Positions 25,300 through 34,057 of a stretch of DNA of 64,000 nt are shown in pieces. The position numbers and the translations under genes were made by a program. Under the pieces are notes generated by a model that was not told the DNA's origin, searched no databases, and saw only the letters and a list, made by a program, of their open reading frames with translations. The DNA lies in assembly GCA_002292285.1 (NCBI GenBank), contig DBBP01000008.1, forward strand, positions 124,001 through 188,000, in the 5' to 3' direction. The DNA comes from Proteobacteria bacterium UBA981. Lineage in GTDB: Bacteria; Pseudomonadota; Gammaproteobacteria; Ga0077536. The first letter of the stretch is position 1. The number at the start of each line of letters is the position of its first letter.

Positions 25300-26466
25300 T
25301 TAGTCGAGTATCGCGGTCAGGCGTTCGCGATAACGCCGCGCCGCCTGACCATCTGCATAGTCGTCGTAAACGGCGCGTTTTATCCGCTCTGCCTGCTGTC
25401 CGAACTCTTCAGTGTAGTTTTCCGGCTGAGCTAAATAATCTGCTAGTCGCGAGCAAAGTGTTTCTAACGATGGGACGACTGCGCCGAAACGATATTCGGG
25501 TCCAAGACTAAAGCCTTTCTCGAATGGTGCTGGTACATCAAGAAACACAGTTGGGCGATTAAGGACGAGGAAATCGAACGCTATAGAAGACCAATCACAA
25601 ACCAGAATGTCGCTGACTGCGAGGATGGCTTCAGTATCTGGAAAGCGGTCCTGCGGCACGAAGTAAAACGGACCGTCAGCCTTGGGCGGCGCCGTGCGCA
25701 CATTCAGGTGGGTGCGAAACAGGCAAGCCGCGTCATGTCTCTCGCATACCTCGCGCAAACTTTGATAGAAGGCGTCAGCGCGAACGCCGAAAGGGAAAAT
25801 GTCGCGGGAATCGTCGCCATGCTGCCAGGTAGGAGCGAACAGGATTAGGCGCGTTGGCGCCGACGGTAACTGCAGGTCTGCGCGCGTTTGCGTGCAATCA
25901 ACTGCTTGATTGACCAGCCGGTCGGTGCGCCCATACCCAGTAACTGCAATCTGCTCCGGTCGGAAGCCGAAGCGTTCGGTATAAAACTTCGCGATCAGTA
26001 CCGAACTGACCCATATGGCGTCATAGTGATGTTGGACGAGAAAATCATCGGCGTCCCAGCCTTTAAATGGAATTCCGTGCCAGACATCTATAAACGCGAT
26101 GGAGCGCAACCGCGGCAACCACGACATCGTGTGCAAACCATGATCGCTGACTACGCAGCGGCAGCGCGCCAAGGCGACAATTGCGGCCGGGGAAAAACCT
26201 AAGATCACGGATTTGTCGAGTTGCAACAGGTTGCGGTAATAGGCTGGTTCGAGGGTCATGAACGCGAAATCGAATGGCACCTCAGCGTGCGCGTCTATTT
26301 CGTCGTAAAGACTCTTGAGATTACCGTTCAGTTTGTGCCCGTAGAGAAGGACCAAGGGACGCTTGCCGCGACCAACAAACGGCCTCAAAAACAGTGCCGC
26401 AACAACACAGATCGCAGACAAGATCAGGTACAGCCAGTGCATTGGATTGCGTTTGTCGATTTTCAT
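25300..26466 (-). CDS. CDP-glycerol glycerophosphotransferase family protein (TagB/TagF-like)
   Basis: The protein has 388 residues with an N-terminal membrane anchor (residues about 11-30) and a GT-B-like transferase domain. VWHGIPFKGWDADD (128-141) matches the WHGxxxK motif, and CDWSSIAFDFLVLNRP (about 289-304) matches the (D)YSSxxFDF motif of teichoic-acid primases and polymerases. These enzymes transfer glycerol phosphate from CDP-glycerol to a lipid-linked acceptor at the inner face of the membrane. It lacks the long N-terminal glycosyltransferase extension of some polymerases, so it may be a primase or a short polymerase. It is divergent from an ABC exporter. Confidence 0.87.
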   Translation of the reverse strand: MKIDKRNPMHWLYLILSAICVVAALFLRPFVGRGKRPLVLLYGHKLNGNLKSLYDEIDAHAEVPFDFAFMTLEPAYYRNLLQLDKSVILGFSPAAIVALARCRCVVSDHGLHTMSWLPRLRSIAFIDVWHGIPFKGWDADDFLVQHHYDAIWVSSVLIAKFYTERFGFRPEQIAVTGYGRTDRLVNQAVDCTQTRADLQLPSAPTRLILFAPTWQHGDDSRDIFPFGVRADAFYQSLREVCERHDAACLFRTHLNVRTAPPKADGPFYFVPQDRFPDTEAILAVSDILVCDWSSIAFDFLVLNRPTVFLDVPAPFEKGFSLGPEYRFGAVVPSLETLCSRLADYLAQPENYTEEFGQQAERIKRAVYDDYADGQAARRYRERLTAILD

Positions 26467-26506
26467 TGTTCAGTCCATCACCGGGCGCCGCGGGCAGCGA
26501 CCGTAG

Positions 26507-28402
26507 ATGATCGACGGCGATCGGACTATGCTGTCGCCGGCGGCCCCGGCAAACTGTGAAACAGATCCGGCTCCCGTTGCACAATCGTTCGCTGCCTTAA
26601 GCCATTTCATGCTCGACAATTTTCGTAAACTGTACGTCTTGTTGACCGGTGCTGAAAAGTTCAGCTTCGTCGTATTACTCGCCATGATGCTGACTGAGGC
26701 CCTGCTTGAGATGATTGGCGTCGCGATTATCCCGCTTTTTATCACGTCTCTTGCTTATCCTGAGCATCTCGCAAACAACCCGACAGTCATCAATCTGCTC
26801 GGCGACGGGCGAAGCAGCTGGCTGGAGCGTGACGTCGTCGTTGTCTGGGGGAGCCTGTTCCTCGGGACTTTTTTTGCCGGCAAAGCGTGCTATTCAATTG
26901 TCGTTACTTACTGGAAATCACGCTTTTCGCAGAATCGTGCGCTCAAACTGAGCGTGCGTTTGTTTCGCGCCTATCTGCGCGCACCCTATGACTATCATCT
27001 ACGACATAACAGTTCCGATCTGTTTCGGAATATTCATACTGAGTGCGCCCACCTGGCGCTGCATACCTTGTTGCCAATGGTTGAACTGATTAGTCAGGCG
27101 GCCATTCTCACCGGCGTCATTGCGGTTGTGATCATACTCGTACCGCCTGTCGTCCTGGCCTGGCTCAGCTTGTTTCTTGGCTTGGGTTTTTTTGCCGCGA
27201 CGATGCTGCAACGTCGCGCGAAGCAGCGTGGTGTTATGGCTCAACAGTATCGTGGGGCTGTCATTCGTGTGGTCCATGAAGGGCTCGGTGGGGTCAAGGA
27301 GGTTCGGGTTCTGCAACGCTGCGAACATTTTTGTAATCGCTTGGCGTCAGCGCTTGGTAAAGCATTGTATCTGCACCGAATGCACGAGGTGATCCAGCGC
27401 ACCATCCCGTCTGTCATCGAATCGCTGGGCGTTATGGGTTTGCTAGGCGTGACAGTGATTCTGTTCATCGACGGGACTGAACCGCAGCATATGGTTTCCG
27501 TATTAAGCGTGTTCGCCGTGGCTATGGCGCGCATGAAAGGATCGTTGCGATCGCTGATGACGAACTACAGCGAAGTCCGCTATCACAGTTCATCTCTGAG
27601 TCTCGTTCATGACCACCTGCTGGAGTTGGAACCGCAATTATCGGGGTCAGAGTCGAGCGCGCGAGATCGCTCGCCGGCGCCATGCGAAATTACCTTGCGT
27701 GATGTGAGCTTTGCTTATCCGGATAGCGAACAGCTGGCTCTGAATGACGTGAATATCGTCATTAGCCATGGTGAGGCGATCGGGTTTGTGGGGCCGTCCG
27801 GTTCAGGCAAATCTACCCTGGTCGATATCATCATGGGCATCATCGAACCTCGAACGGGTTCCGTTGTCGTCGATGGCGCAGACATCCAGGGGCAACTTGG
27901 TGCCTGGCAATCGCGACTGGGTTATGTTCCGCAGAGTATCTTTTTAGTTGACGCCAGCGTGCGCGATAACATTGCGCTCGGTTTGGAAGCAGATGAGATT
28001 GACGAAGCGCGGCTGCAACGCGCGGTTCATGCGGCTGAGATTGACGCGTTCGTGGACAAATTGCCGCTTGGTTTAGACACCCTGATCGGAGAAGACGGAG
28101 TCCGTTTGTCCGGCGGCGAAAGACAGCGCATCGCGGTTGCCCGGGCGTTGTACAACGATCCAGACGTATTGCTCATGGACGAGGCAACTTCGGCGCTCGA
28201 CAACACCACCGAGGCCGCAGTTGTTGAGGCGGTGGAAGCGCTCAAAGGACAGCGAACAGTCCTCATGATTGCGCACCGCTTATCCACTGTCAGGCGCTGC
28301 GATCGCATCGTATTTATGAAAAACGGCCGTGTCGATGCCGTCGGTACTTACGATGAATTAGAAGCAACTCACGCGGAATTCAAACGAATGACGCTTATTT
28401 GA
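26507..28402 (+). CDS. ABC exporter with fused ATPase, PglK/flippase-like
   Basis: This half-transporter of up to 631 residues has an N-terminal six-helix domain (from FSFVVLLAMMLTEALLEMIG) and a C-terminal ATPase. Walker A GPSGSGKST (about 429-437), signature LSGGERQR, Walker B LLMDEATSALD and an H-loop AHRLS are intact. The region ALLEMIGVAIIPLFI is typical of PglK/WlaB-type lipid-linked oligosaccharide flippases. Beside the glycerophosphotransferase it could flip the lipid-linked product. No start has a good ribosome site; 26609 would give 597 residues, nearer to PglK length. Confidence 0.87.
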   Translation: MIDGDRTMLSPAAPANCETDPAPVAQSFAALSHFMLDNFRKLYVLLTGAEKFSFVVLLAMMLTEALLEMIGVAIIPLFITSLAYPEHLANNPTVINLLGDGRSSWLERDVVVVWGSLFLGTFFAGKACYSIVVTYWKSRFSQNRALKLSVRLFRAYLRAPYDYHLRHNSSDLFRNIHTECAHLALHTLLPMVELISQAAILTGVIAVVIILVPPVVLAWLSLFLGLGFFAATMLQRRAKQRGVMAQQYRGAVIRVVHEGLGGVKEVRVLQRCEHFCNRLASALGKALYLHRMHEVIQRTIPSVIESLGVMGLLGVTVILFIDGTEPQHMVSVLSVFAVAMARMKGSLRSLMTNYSEVRYHSSSLSLVHDHLLELEPQLSGSESSARDRSPAPCEITLRDVSFAYPDSEQLALNDVNIVISHGEAIGFVGPSGSGKSTLVDIIMGIIEPRTGSVVVDGADIQGQLGAWQSRLGYVPQSIFLVDASVRDNIALGLEADEIDEARLQRAVHAAEIDAFVDKLPLGLDTLIGEDGVRLSGGERQRIAVARALYNDPDVLLMDEATSALDNTTEAAVVEAVEALKGQRTVLMIAHRLSTVRRCDRIVFMKNGRVDAVGTYDELEATHAEFKRMTLI

Positions 28403-28878
28403 GAGCAGACTAGCCTGGACTCCGCCCGGGTCTGGGATGCCGTTTTGCAGCCAGAAACTGGGCCAGCTTGATGCGCTAGCGTGAACTCGTATCGCGCAAT
28501 TGCGAATCGACGACGATGGCGGAGGATGACATCTCGACATCCCGGGCCGCATGATCCAGAGCGGAATTACGCGTGAGGACAGGTTGGCTTATCGCCTTTA
28601 GGCAAACCTTTCGCCGTTGCCGACTTGGATTCCGAATTTAATGATGATTGGTGTGAAACAACACGGTTGAGGGGTATGTCCGCCTGCTCGCTGCGAGCTT
28701 GCGTATAATCGCCAGCATAATTCCGGCTGACGACATGACCGTTACTCATGCGCCCACCGGTAACCGGCAGCCCGGCAAACCGAGTACACGTAGGCCGGAA
28801 AGCCATTGGCAGGCGCTTGCCGATCCGAGCGGGACTTGCGCTGTTGACTACGCCTGAAAACGAATACTGAACCACACA
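28403..28878. other. 476-base region upstream of ilvE
   Basis: I see no supported gene. A TATAAT hexamer lies at 28704-28709 without a well-spaced -35. A 40-codon frame (28735-28857) precedes ilvE but has no run of Leu, Val or Ile codons, so it is not an obvious attenuator leader. Minus-strand frames here lack ribosome sites and family features. Confidence 0.4.
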
Positions 28879-29979
28879 ATGAATCAATCAATCCGCATCG
28901 AACCCGTTGTAGAAACACAGCACATCGAGCTGCCTGAGGACCTGGGTTTCGGTCGCATTTTCAGCGACCGCATGTTCAGCCAGAAATACACGCCGGAACG
29001 TGGTTGGCACGAACCGACGATCGGCGCGTATCGGCCCATCACGCTCGATCCGGCGACGACCGTCTACCACAACGGCCAAATGATCTTCGACGGCACTAAA
29101 GCCTACCGTCGCCCGGATGGCAACATTAATTTGTTTCGCACCGAGCGCAACGTGGAGCGTTTCAATCTTTCCGCAGCGCGTATGGGGATGCCGGTTCTCG
29201 ATGAGGCAGCACACCTGGCTGCTATTGAACGTCTGGTTGAGCTGGAACATCGCTGGGTCCCCGACCGTCCTGGCACTGCCTTGTACATTCGCCCGGTTAT
29301 GATCTCCACTGAAAAGACTCTGGAGGTGCGAGCCAGCCGCGAGTACCTCCATTACATTATTCTGACTCCAGTAGCGCCCTACTTCGCTGCTGGATTTGCA
29401 CCAGTGTCGGTTTACGTGTCGGATGATTTTGTGCGCTCGGTACGCGGTGGCACGGGCGAGGCGAAAACGCCTGGCAACTATGCTGGCTCGATTGCCGCGA
29501 CAGAAATCGCCCTGCAAAAGGGTTACCAGCAGGTCTTGTGGCTGGACGGCGTGGAGCGCAAATATATCGATGAAGTTGGTGCGATGAATATCGCCTTTGT
29601 TCTGAACGACGAGCAAATCGTAACGCCCACCCTGACCGGTGCCATTTTGCAGGGCGTGACCCGGCAATCGCTGCTTACGCTGGCGCCGGACCTAGGCTAC
29701 CGCGTTGTAGAGCGGCGGGTCAGCATCGACGAGGTCATCAACGGCCTTGCTGATGGCAGTGTCAGTGAGGTCTTCGGTATGGGGACAGGTGCGGTGATTG
29801 CGCCAGTTGGGCGCATGCACTTTGCAGGCCGCGACGTCATGGTTGGGGATGGCCAGCCCGGTCCCGTTGCCAGCCGTTTGTATGATGAACTCACCGGACT
29901 GCAGTACGGTCGGCGACCCGATCCCTATGGATGGACGAGCACAATCGAAACTACGACCGCTCTGAATAGCGCGATATAG
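28879..29979 (+). CDS. ilvE: Branched-chain amino acid aminotransferase, type II
   Basis: This is a 366-residue class IV PLP aminotransferase that interconverts Leu, Ile and Val with their 2-oxo acids. GGTGEAKTPGNYAGS (190-204) contains the PLP Lys at about 196, and QQVLWLDG with IDEVGAMNIAF is the type II (YwaA/eukaryotic-like) substrate-loop pattern; VTRQSLLTLA and GTGAVIAPVG follow as expected. The window also encodes an isovaleryl-type dehydrogenase, so branched-chain carbon could pass from this enzyme into the acyl-CoA genes. A small AhpD-like gene follows after 31 bases. Confidence 0.93.
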   Translation: MNQSIRIEPVVETQHIELPEDLGFGRIFSDRMFSQKYTPERGWHEPTIGAYRPITLDPATTVYHNGQMIFDGTKAYRRPDGNINLFRTERNVERFNLSAARMGMPVLDEAAHLAAIERLVELEHRWVPDRPGTALYIRPVMISTEKTLEVRASREYLHYIILTPVAPYFAAGFAPVSVYVSDDFVRSVRGGTGEAKTPGNYAGSIAATEIALQKGYQQVLWLDGVERKYIDEVGAMNIAFVLNDEQIVTPTLTGAILQGVTRQSLLTLAPDLGYRVVERRVSIDEVINGLADGSVSEVFGMGTGAVIAPVGRMHFAGRDVMVGDGQPGPVASRLYDELTGLQYGRRPDPYGWTSTIETTTALNSAI

Positions 29980-30010
29980 AATAAATTGGTGTGCCCAGCG
30001 GAGTAAACGC

Positions 30011-30409
30011 GTGACGACTGTTCACCTTGTTGAATACAAAGAAGCGAACGATGCGGTCCGGGCGGTATTTGATGATATTCGCGAGACTCGCGGCTCAGAC
30101 TTCATTAACAATTTTTGGAAAGCGCTGGCCAACAATCCCGAACAGCTGCAGCGGACCTGGGAACAGCTCAAGGTCGTGATGGCCCCCGGGACGCTCGACC
30201 CGCTGACCAAGGAACTTATTTACATCGCCGTATCAGCGGCAAATTCTTGCGAATACTGTGTCCATTCCCATACCGCGGCGGCCCGCGCCAAGGGACTGAG
30301 CGACGAACAGTATGGCGAATTGCTCGCCGTCGTCGGCATGGCACACCACACCAATGGGCTGGTTACGACCATGCAGGTTGAAGTCGATGACGCCTTTAAA
30401 GCCGGTTGA
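30011..30409 (+). CDS. Carboxymuconolactone decarboxylase/AhpD-like protein
   Basis: This 132-residue helical protein has SAANSCEYCVHSHTAAARAKG at about 75-95: the CxxC (80 and 83) with His87 is the redox motif of AhpD-type alkylhydroperoxidases, not the decarboxylase active site. It probably reduces peroxides with a lipoamide-like or thiol donor, perhaps protecting against flavin oxygenase by-products. The start is GTG, nine bases after GGAG. Its TGA overlaps a possible TTG start of the next gene, so the two are likely to be translated from one message with ilvE. Confidence 0.87.
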   Translation: MTTVHLVEYKEANDAVRAVFDDIRETRGSDFINNFWKALANNPEQLQRTWEQLKVVMAPGTLDPLTKELIYIAVSAANSCEYCVHSHTAAARAKGLSDEQYGELLAVVGMAHHTNGLVTTMQVEVDDAFKAG

Positions 30410-30414
30410 TCTGC

Positions 30415-30753
30415 GTGACGAATGACGATTGGCCGGCCCTGCTGACTGCACAGCGCGCGCAGCTGATAGCCGATTTGGCCTCGGCGGCAGAAGCGTCCGC
30501 GCCAGTCGAACTTGACCAGTCGCGAGTCGGCCGCCTGAGCCGCATGGACGCCATGCAGTCGCAAGCCATGTCACAGGCTGCCGATTCCCGCAGGCACCGC
30601 GAGATTCGCCAAATTGACGCTGCGCTGGCGCGCGTTGAAGCCGGCACGTTTGGAGACTGCGCCAAGTGCGACGAACCTATTGCCGTTTCACGCCTGCGCT
30701 TTGCGCCTGCAAATCCACTGTGCCTCGACTGTGCCGAGGAATTGGAGCGTTGA
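30415..30753 (+). CDS. TraR/DksA-type zinc-finger protein
   Basis: This 112-residue protein has a long N-terminal helical part and a C-terminal four-Cys zinc finger, CAKC (82-85) and CLDC (103-106). The DksA family binds RNA polymerase through its secondary channel. The N-terminus lacks the paired acidic tip residues I would look for in true DksA, although EIRQIDAALARVEAGTFGDC is the classic join to the finger. I use GTG at 30415; TTG at 30406 overlapping the upstream stop is also possible. It may modulate transcription under stress, but this is only family inference. Confidence 0.83.
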   Translation: MTNDDWPALLTAQRAQLIADLASAAEASAPVELDQSRVGRLSRMDAMQSQAMSQAADSRRHREIRQIDAALARVEAGTFGDCAKCDEPIAVSRLRFAPANPLCLDCAEELER

Positions 30754-30854
30754 CGGTGAGCGCGAGTTCAGCGTGTTACGGCTTTGTGGAAGCGCCGTTT
30801 CCGTTGTCTGGAGCTCGAACTTTTGTTGTTGATTTTAAATAAGGGGTATCTGCC

Positions 30855-31361
30855 ATGAGTGAACAATCGCCCACCGCCGGATTCGTAATGAATCAAACCA
30901 TGCTGCGTATTCGGGATCCGGAAGTTGCAGTCAACTTTTATCGGGACGTATTGGGCATGACTTTGCTCGATCGTTTTGATTTCGAGGGCATGCAGTTCTC
31001 GCTCTACTTCATGGGCTACCTCGGCGACGACGAAACCATTCCCGAAGACCCCGCAGTGCGTGCTGAATGGGTGTTCGGGCGCCCGGCATTGGTCGAGCTA
31101 ACCCACAACTGGGGCACCGAGTCTGATCCTGACTTTGGCGGATACCACGATGGCAACGCGCAACCACAAGGCTTCGGGCATATCGGCATTTCAGTGCCGG
31201 ACGTCTACGCTGCCAGTAAGCGTTTTGAAAAGCTTGGCGTGGAGTTCGTCAAGCGTCCCGACGATGGCAAGATGAAAGGGCTGGCCTTTATCAAAGACCC
31301 GGATGGCTATTGGATTGAAATCTTGAGTCCGCACGGGCTCAAGGCCATCGTCACCAGCTAG
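30855..31361 (+). CDS. gloA: Lactoylglutathione lyase (glyoxalase I)
   Basis: This 168-residue glyoxalase I converts the methylglyoxal-glutathione hemithioacetal to S-lactoylglutathione. The sequence follows the larger eukaryote-like form: NQTMLRIRDPEVAVNFYRD, LVELTHNWGTESDPDFGGYH, GFGHIGISVPDVYAA and KGLAFIKDPDGYWIEIL, which carry the metal ligands Gln, Glu, His and Glu. It shows that the organism uses glutathione. A ribosome site GGGG precedes the ATG. It is convergent with an SDR across a strong stem-loop. Confidence 0.93.
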   Translation: MSEQSPTAGFVMNQTMLRIRDPEVAVNFYRDVLGMTLLDRFDFEGMQFSLYFMGYLGDDETIPEDPAVRAEWVFGRPALVELTHNWGTESDPDFGGYHDGNAQPQGFGHIGISVPDVYAASKRFEKLGVEFVKRPDDGKMKGLAFIKDPDGYWIEILSPHGLKAIVTS

Positions 31362-31491
31362 TCAGGTTTTATCGAGCGAGTCTCTTTAGTTCCTGTATAA
31401 AACCGCGTGTCGCGGCCAAACGCCTGATCAGCGGCCAATGATCGCAACGAAACGCCCGCAAGGGTCCGAGTTTCCTCTCACCAGGAGTTCT

Positions 31492-31521
31492 CCGGCTGCG
31501 CCGAACATTTGGCGCAGCCGG
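31492..31521. terminator. Strong 11-base stem-loop between convergent genes
   Basis: CCGGCTGCGCC (31492-31502) and GGCGCAGCCGG (31511-31521) pair perfectly around GAACATTT. It lies 17 bases from the SDR stop and 130 from gloA. A second weaker repeat GGTTTTAT/ATAAAACC (31365-31372, 31397-31404) lies nearer gloA. Neither strand has a U-tract. Confidence 0.55.
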
Positions 31522-31537
31522 GGGAGCCGGGCCTCAT

Positions 31538-32317
31538 TCATGCATTTTTGATGGTCAGTCCACCGTCAACTGCCAGATGGGTTCCAGTGATGTATTGCGC
31601 GGCGGGCAGGACGAAATTCAAGGTACCGTGCGCAACCTCTTCCGGTTCTGCATAGCGTTTCAATGCGACTCTGCGACGTGCAAATTCAGCTTTGGCGTCG
31701 TCCGGGATGTTAGTTGTCATGCCGGTATTGATAGGGCCGGGGCAGATGCAGTTTACGGTGATGCCGCGGGTTCCGAACTCGACGGCGAGCGATCGGGTGA
31801 GTCCTATAACGCCCGTCTTGGCGGCGGTATACGGGCTGATGCCCTTGGTCGCGCCAAGGCCTTCCGTGGAAGCAATATTGACTATTCTGCCGGCGCCCGA
31901 CGCCTCCAGATGTGGGAGGCAGTCGCGCACCAACATGACTTGCGCTGTCAGTAGAACGTCGAACGTGCGGGTCCAGCCTGCGGCGAAGTCCGCCGAATTG
32001 ACCTCCCCTTCAACCACGATGCCGGCATTATTAATCAAAATGTCGAGCGCGTTCCAACGCGCCACGATGGCTGCAACTACGGACGCTCGTTGCGCGTCAT
32101 TGCTAACATCAAGAACCCAGCCGCAAGCGCTACCGCCGGCGTCAGAAATCTCCTTGACGACGGCTTCGACCTTGGACTGATCGAGATCCGTTACTGCGAC
32201 ATGTGCGCCCTCGTCAGCGAACAGGTGTGCAGTCGCGCGACCCATGCCGCTCGCCGCGCCGGTAACCAGTGCGACTTTGCCAGCGATACTGCGGCTGAGT
32301 TTACTTAAGCGCGTCAT
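31538..32317 (-). CDS. SDR oxidoreductase (classical)
   Basis: This 259-residue dehydrogenase has TGAASGMG (19-26), NNAG (96-99), Ser150, and Tyr163 with Lys167 in YTAAK. TDLD after strand two (43-46) points to NAD(H). The VNIASTEGLGATKGISPYTAAK region is complete, so it should be active on a hydroxyacyl or alicyclic alcohol substrate. The ATG at 32317 follows CAGGAGTTCTCAT; longer frames upstream lack a ribosome site. It lies 150 bases after the acyl-CoA ligase on the same strand and may belong to that transcript. Confidence 0.9.
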   Translation of the reverse strand: MTRLSKLSRSIAGKVALVTGAASGMGRATAHLFADEGAHVAVTDLDQSKVEAVVKEISDAGGSACGWVLDVSNDAQRASVVAAIVARWNALDILINNAGIVVEGEVNSADFAAGWTRTFDVLLTAQVMLVRDCLPHLEASGAGRIVNIASTEGLGATKGISPYTAAKTGVIGLTRSLAVEFGTRGITVNCICPGPINTGMTTNIPDDAKAEFARRRVALKRYAEPEEVAHGTLNFVLPAAQYITGTHLAVDGGLTIKNA

Positions 32318-32467
32318 ATGAGAACTCCTGAAGTTGGTGTCTATAAAATTCGCAACGCCAAAAAGAAAACAGTGGACAGGCAACTGGCGGCGATTCTGGC
32401 GCGAGACAAGCTCGGCATGGCGCCGCACCTGCCGAATAAACACACTGCGAACTTGTCCGGGGTTAGC

Positions 32468-34057
32468 TTAGGTATCGTCCTCGGAGCGTGCTAAGCGTTC
32501 TAGCGCCATATCCCGTAAACGGGCTTTTTGAATTTTGGTTCCGTTCGCGCTCAAGGTGGTCGGAAACGCCTCGAGCGGGAAGATCCTCGCAGGCACTTTA
32601 TAACCTGCCAGTCGATTCTTGCAGTGCTCGATGACGGCGTCCTCGTCAAACGTTACCCCGCTGCTCGCGATGGCGAAAGCGAACGCCCGGCTGCGGCCGC
32701 CAGACTCGACCGCAATAACCTGGCTGGCGCTTATCTCAGCATGAGCATCAATGACCGACTCGATTTCGAGTGGGCTGGTCAGAAACCCGCCGAGACGCAG
32801 CACGTCACCCATGCGCGCGAGGTAGCAAAAGCGCCCGTCAGCCTCCAGATAGCCCAAATCGCCAGTGCGCAGAAAGCCGTCATCGGTCAGCGCGGCGGCG
32901 GTCGCTTCGCGATCTGCAAAATACTCTTTGAGCAAACTTGGACCGCTGATTTCGATCTCGCCGCGCGCCCCGGGTGGGAGCAATTCGCCGCTATCCGGAT
33001 CACGCACGCGTACGCGGGCGTGGGGCGAGACGGTGCGTCCGCCGCCCTTGCGACGTTCTTCGATGTCGAGGTCCGCAGGTTGGACGGCGTAAAGCGCGTG
33101 GCATTCGCTCATGCCATACAGGCCGCGCAAATGCAGGCCGCGCGCCTGGGCCACCTCAATGATGTTGTCGAGCGCCGGATTGAATGCGGCATAACCGAAG
33201 TGGCGTAAGGTCGGGAAAGCTGGCGTCTCTTGGACGGCCGCGAGCATGCTCGCAATCATATCGTCGACGCCGTGGGTATGCGTGATTTGCTGCTCACGAA
33301 TCAAGCGTGCTGCTGCCGGGCCGTCGAAGACTGGCATGACCGTCATCGGCGCACCGCCGGCGAGCGCGGCCAGCGCTTGTGTAAAACCGAAAACGCCACA
33401 CAACGGCAATGCTTGCAACACGCGCGCGTCGGTCGCGTCGAGCCCAAAACTTGTCGCGACATCGCGGGCATGCTGAACGACGGTATTCTGAATATGACAA
33501 ACAAATTTCGGCGCGCGCGTCGTGCCAGAAGTTGTAAAGATGACGCAGCGGTCAGTACCTTTGCCGTGATCGTGCGGGAACGCCGCCAGGTTTTGCCAGG
33601 AACGATAACTGCACACCGGAATGCCGCGAATCGTGCTCGGGACGTCTCCGACCTGCTCGCCATAGACCACGATATGCTCAAGTCCTGCGAGCGCGCCGTC
33701 ATCCACATCGGCCAGGATCGCAGCAAAATCAATGCCGTGAAAATCGGGCCACAGCACCAGTGCTCGTGCAGCCGAGCGTGTCACGATGTCGGCGACCTCA
33801 TGGGCGCGAAAACGCGTGTTTACTGACACCGCAATTGCACCCAACTGTGCGCAAGCGAAAAAGACTTCCAACCACGCGGGTATATTGGGCAGCCATATTG
33901 CGACTCGATCGCCGTGACCAATGCCGAGTTCTTTCAGACCGGCGGCCACACGCGCGCTGCTGGTCTGCAGGTCGTCGCCGGATACAACCAGCTCGCCATA
34001 GCGCAAGACCTCACGGTGCGAGGTATTTGAAGCGAGAAATTCACGCAGATTGGTCAT
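32468..34057 (-). CDS. AMP-forming acyl-CoA ligase (FadD/DitJ-like)
   Basis: This is a 529-residue adenylate-forming ligase. TTSGTTRAPKFV is the phosphate-binding loop, YGMSECHALYAVQ lies where family members bind the adenylate, RTGDLGYLEADGRFCYLARMGDVLRLGG is the hinge, and LSANGTKIQKARLRD near the end holds the catalytic Lys. Arg in TTR where most have GxPKG is unusual but seen in long-chain or resin-acid ligases. It would activate a fatty or cyclic acid. Its ATG overlaps the methyltransferase stop as ATGA, so translation is coupled to that gene. Confidence 0.9.
   Translation of the reverse strand: MTNLREFLASNTSHREVLRYGELVVSGDDLQTSSARVAAGLKELGIGHGDRVAIWLPNIPAWLEVFFACAQLGAIAVSVNTRFRAHEVADIVTRSAARALVLWPDFHGIDFAAILADVDDGALAGLEHIVVYGEQVGDVPSTIRGIPVCSYRSWQNLAAFPHDHGKGTDRCVIFTTSGTTRAPKFVCHIQNTVVQHARDVATSFGLDATDARVLQALPLCGVFGFTQALAALAGGAPMTVMPVFDGPAAARLIREQQITHTHGVDDMIASMLAAVQETPAFPTLRHFGYAAFNPALDNIIEVAQARGLHLRGLYGMSECHALYAVQPADLDIEERRKGGGRTVSPHARVRVRDPDSGELLPPGARGEIEISGPSLLKEYFADREATAAALTDDGFLRTGDLGYLEADGRFCYLARMGDVLRLGGFLTSPLEIESVIDAHAEISASQVIAVESGGRSRAFAFAIASSGVTFDEDAVIEHCKNRLAGYKVPARIFPLEAFPTTLSANGTKIQKARLRDMALERLARSEDDT

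Noticed and set aside
28735..28857. A 40-codon frame before ilvE, considered as an attenuator leader
   Set aside because: It has no run of Leu, Ile or Val codons and no terminator/antiterminator pair that I could draw.
28567..28887. A 106-codon minus-strand frame upstream of ilvE
   Set aside because: It overlaps the ilvE start and has no family features.
28888..29667. A 259-codon minus-strand frame opposite ilvE
   Set aside because: ilvE is unambiguous; the antisense product is rich in His and Arg with no recognisable domain.
30011..30409. Calling this gene a 4-carboxymuconolactone decarboxylase
   Set aside because: The CxxC...H motif is that of AhpD-type peroxidases.
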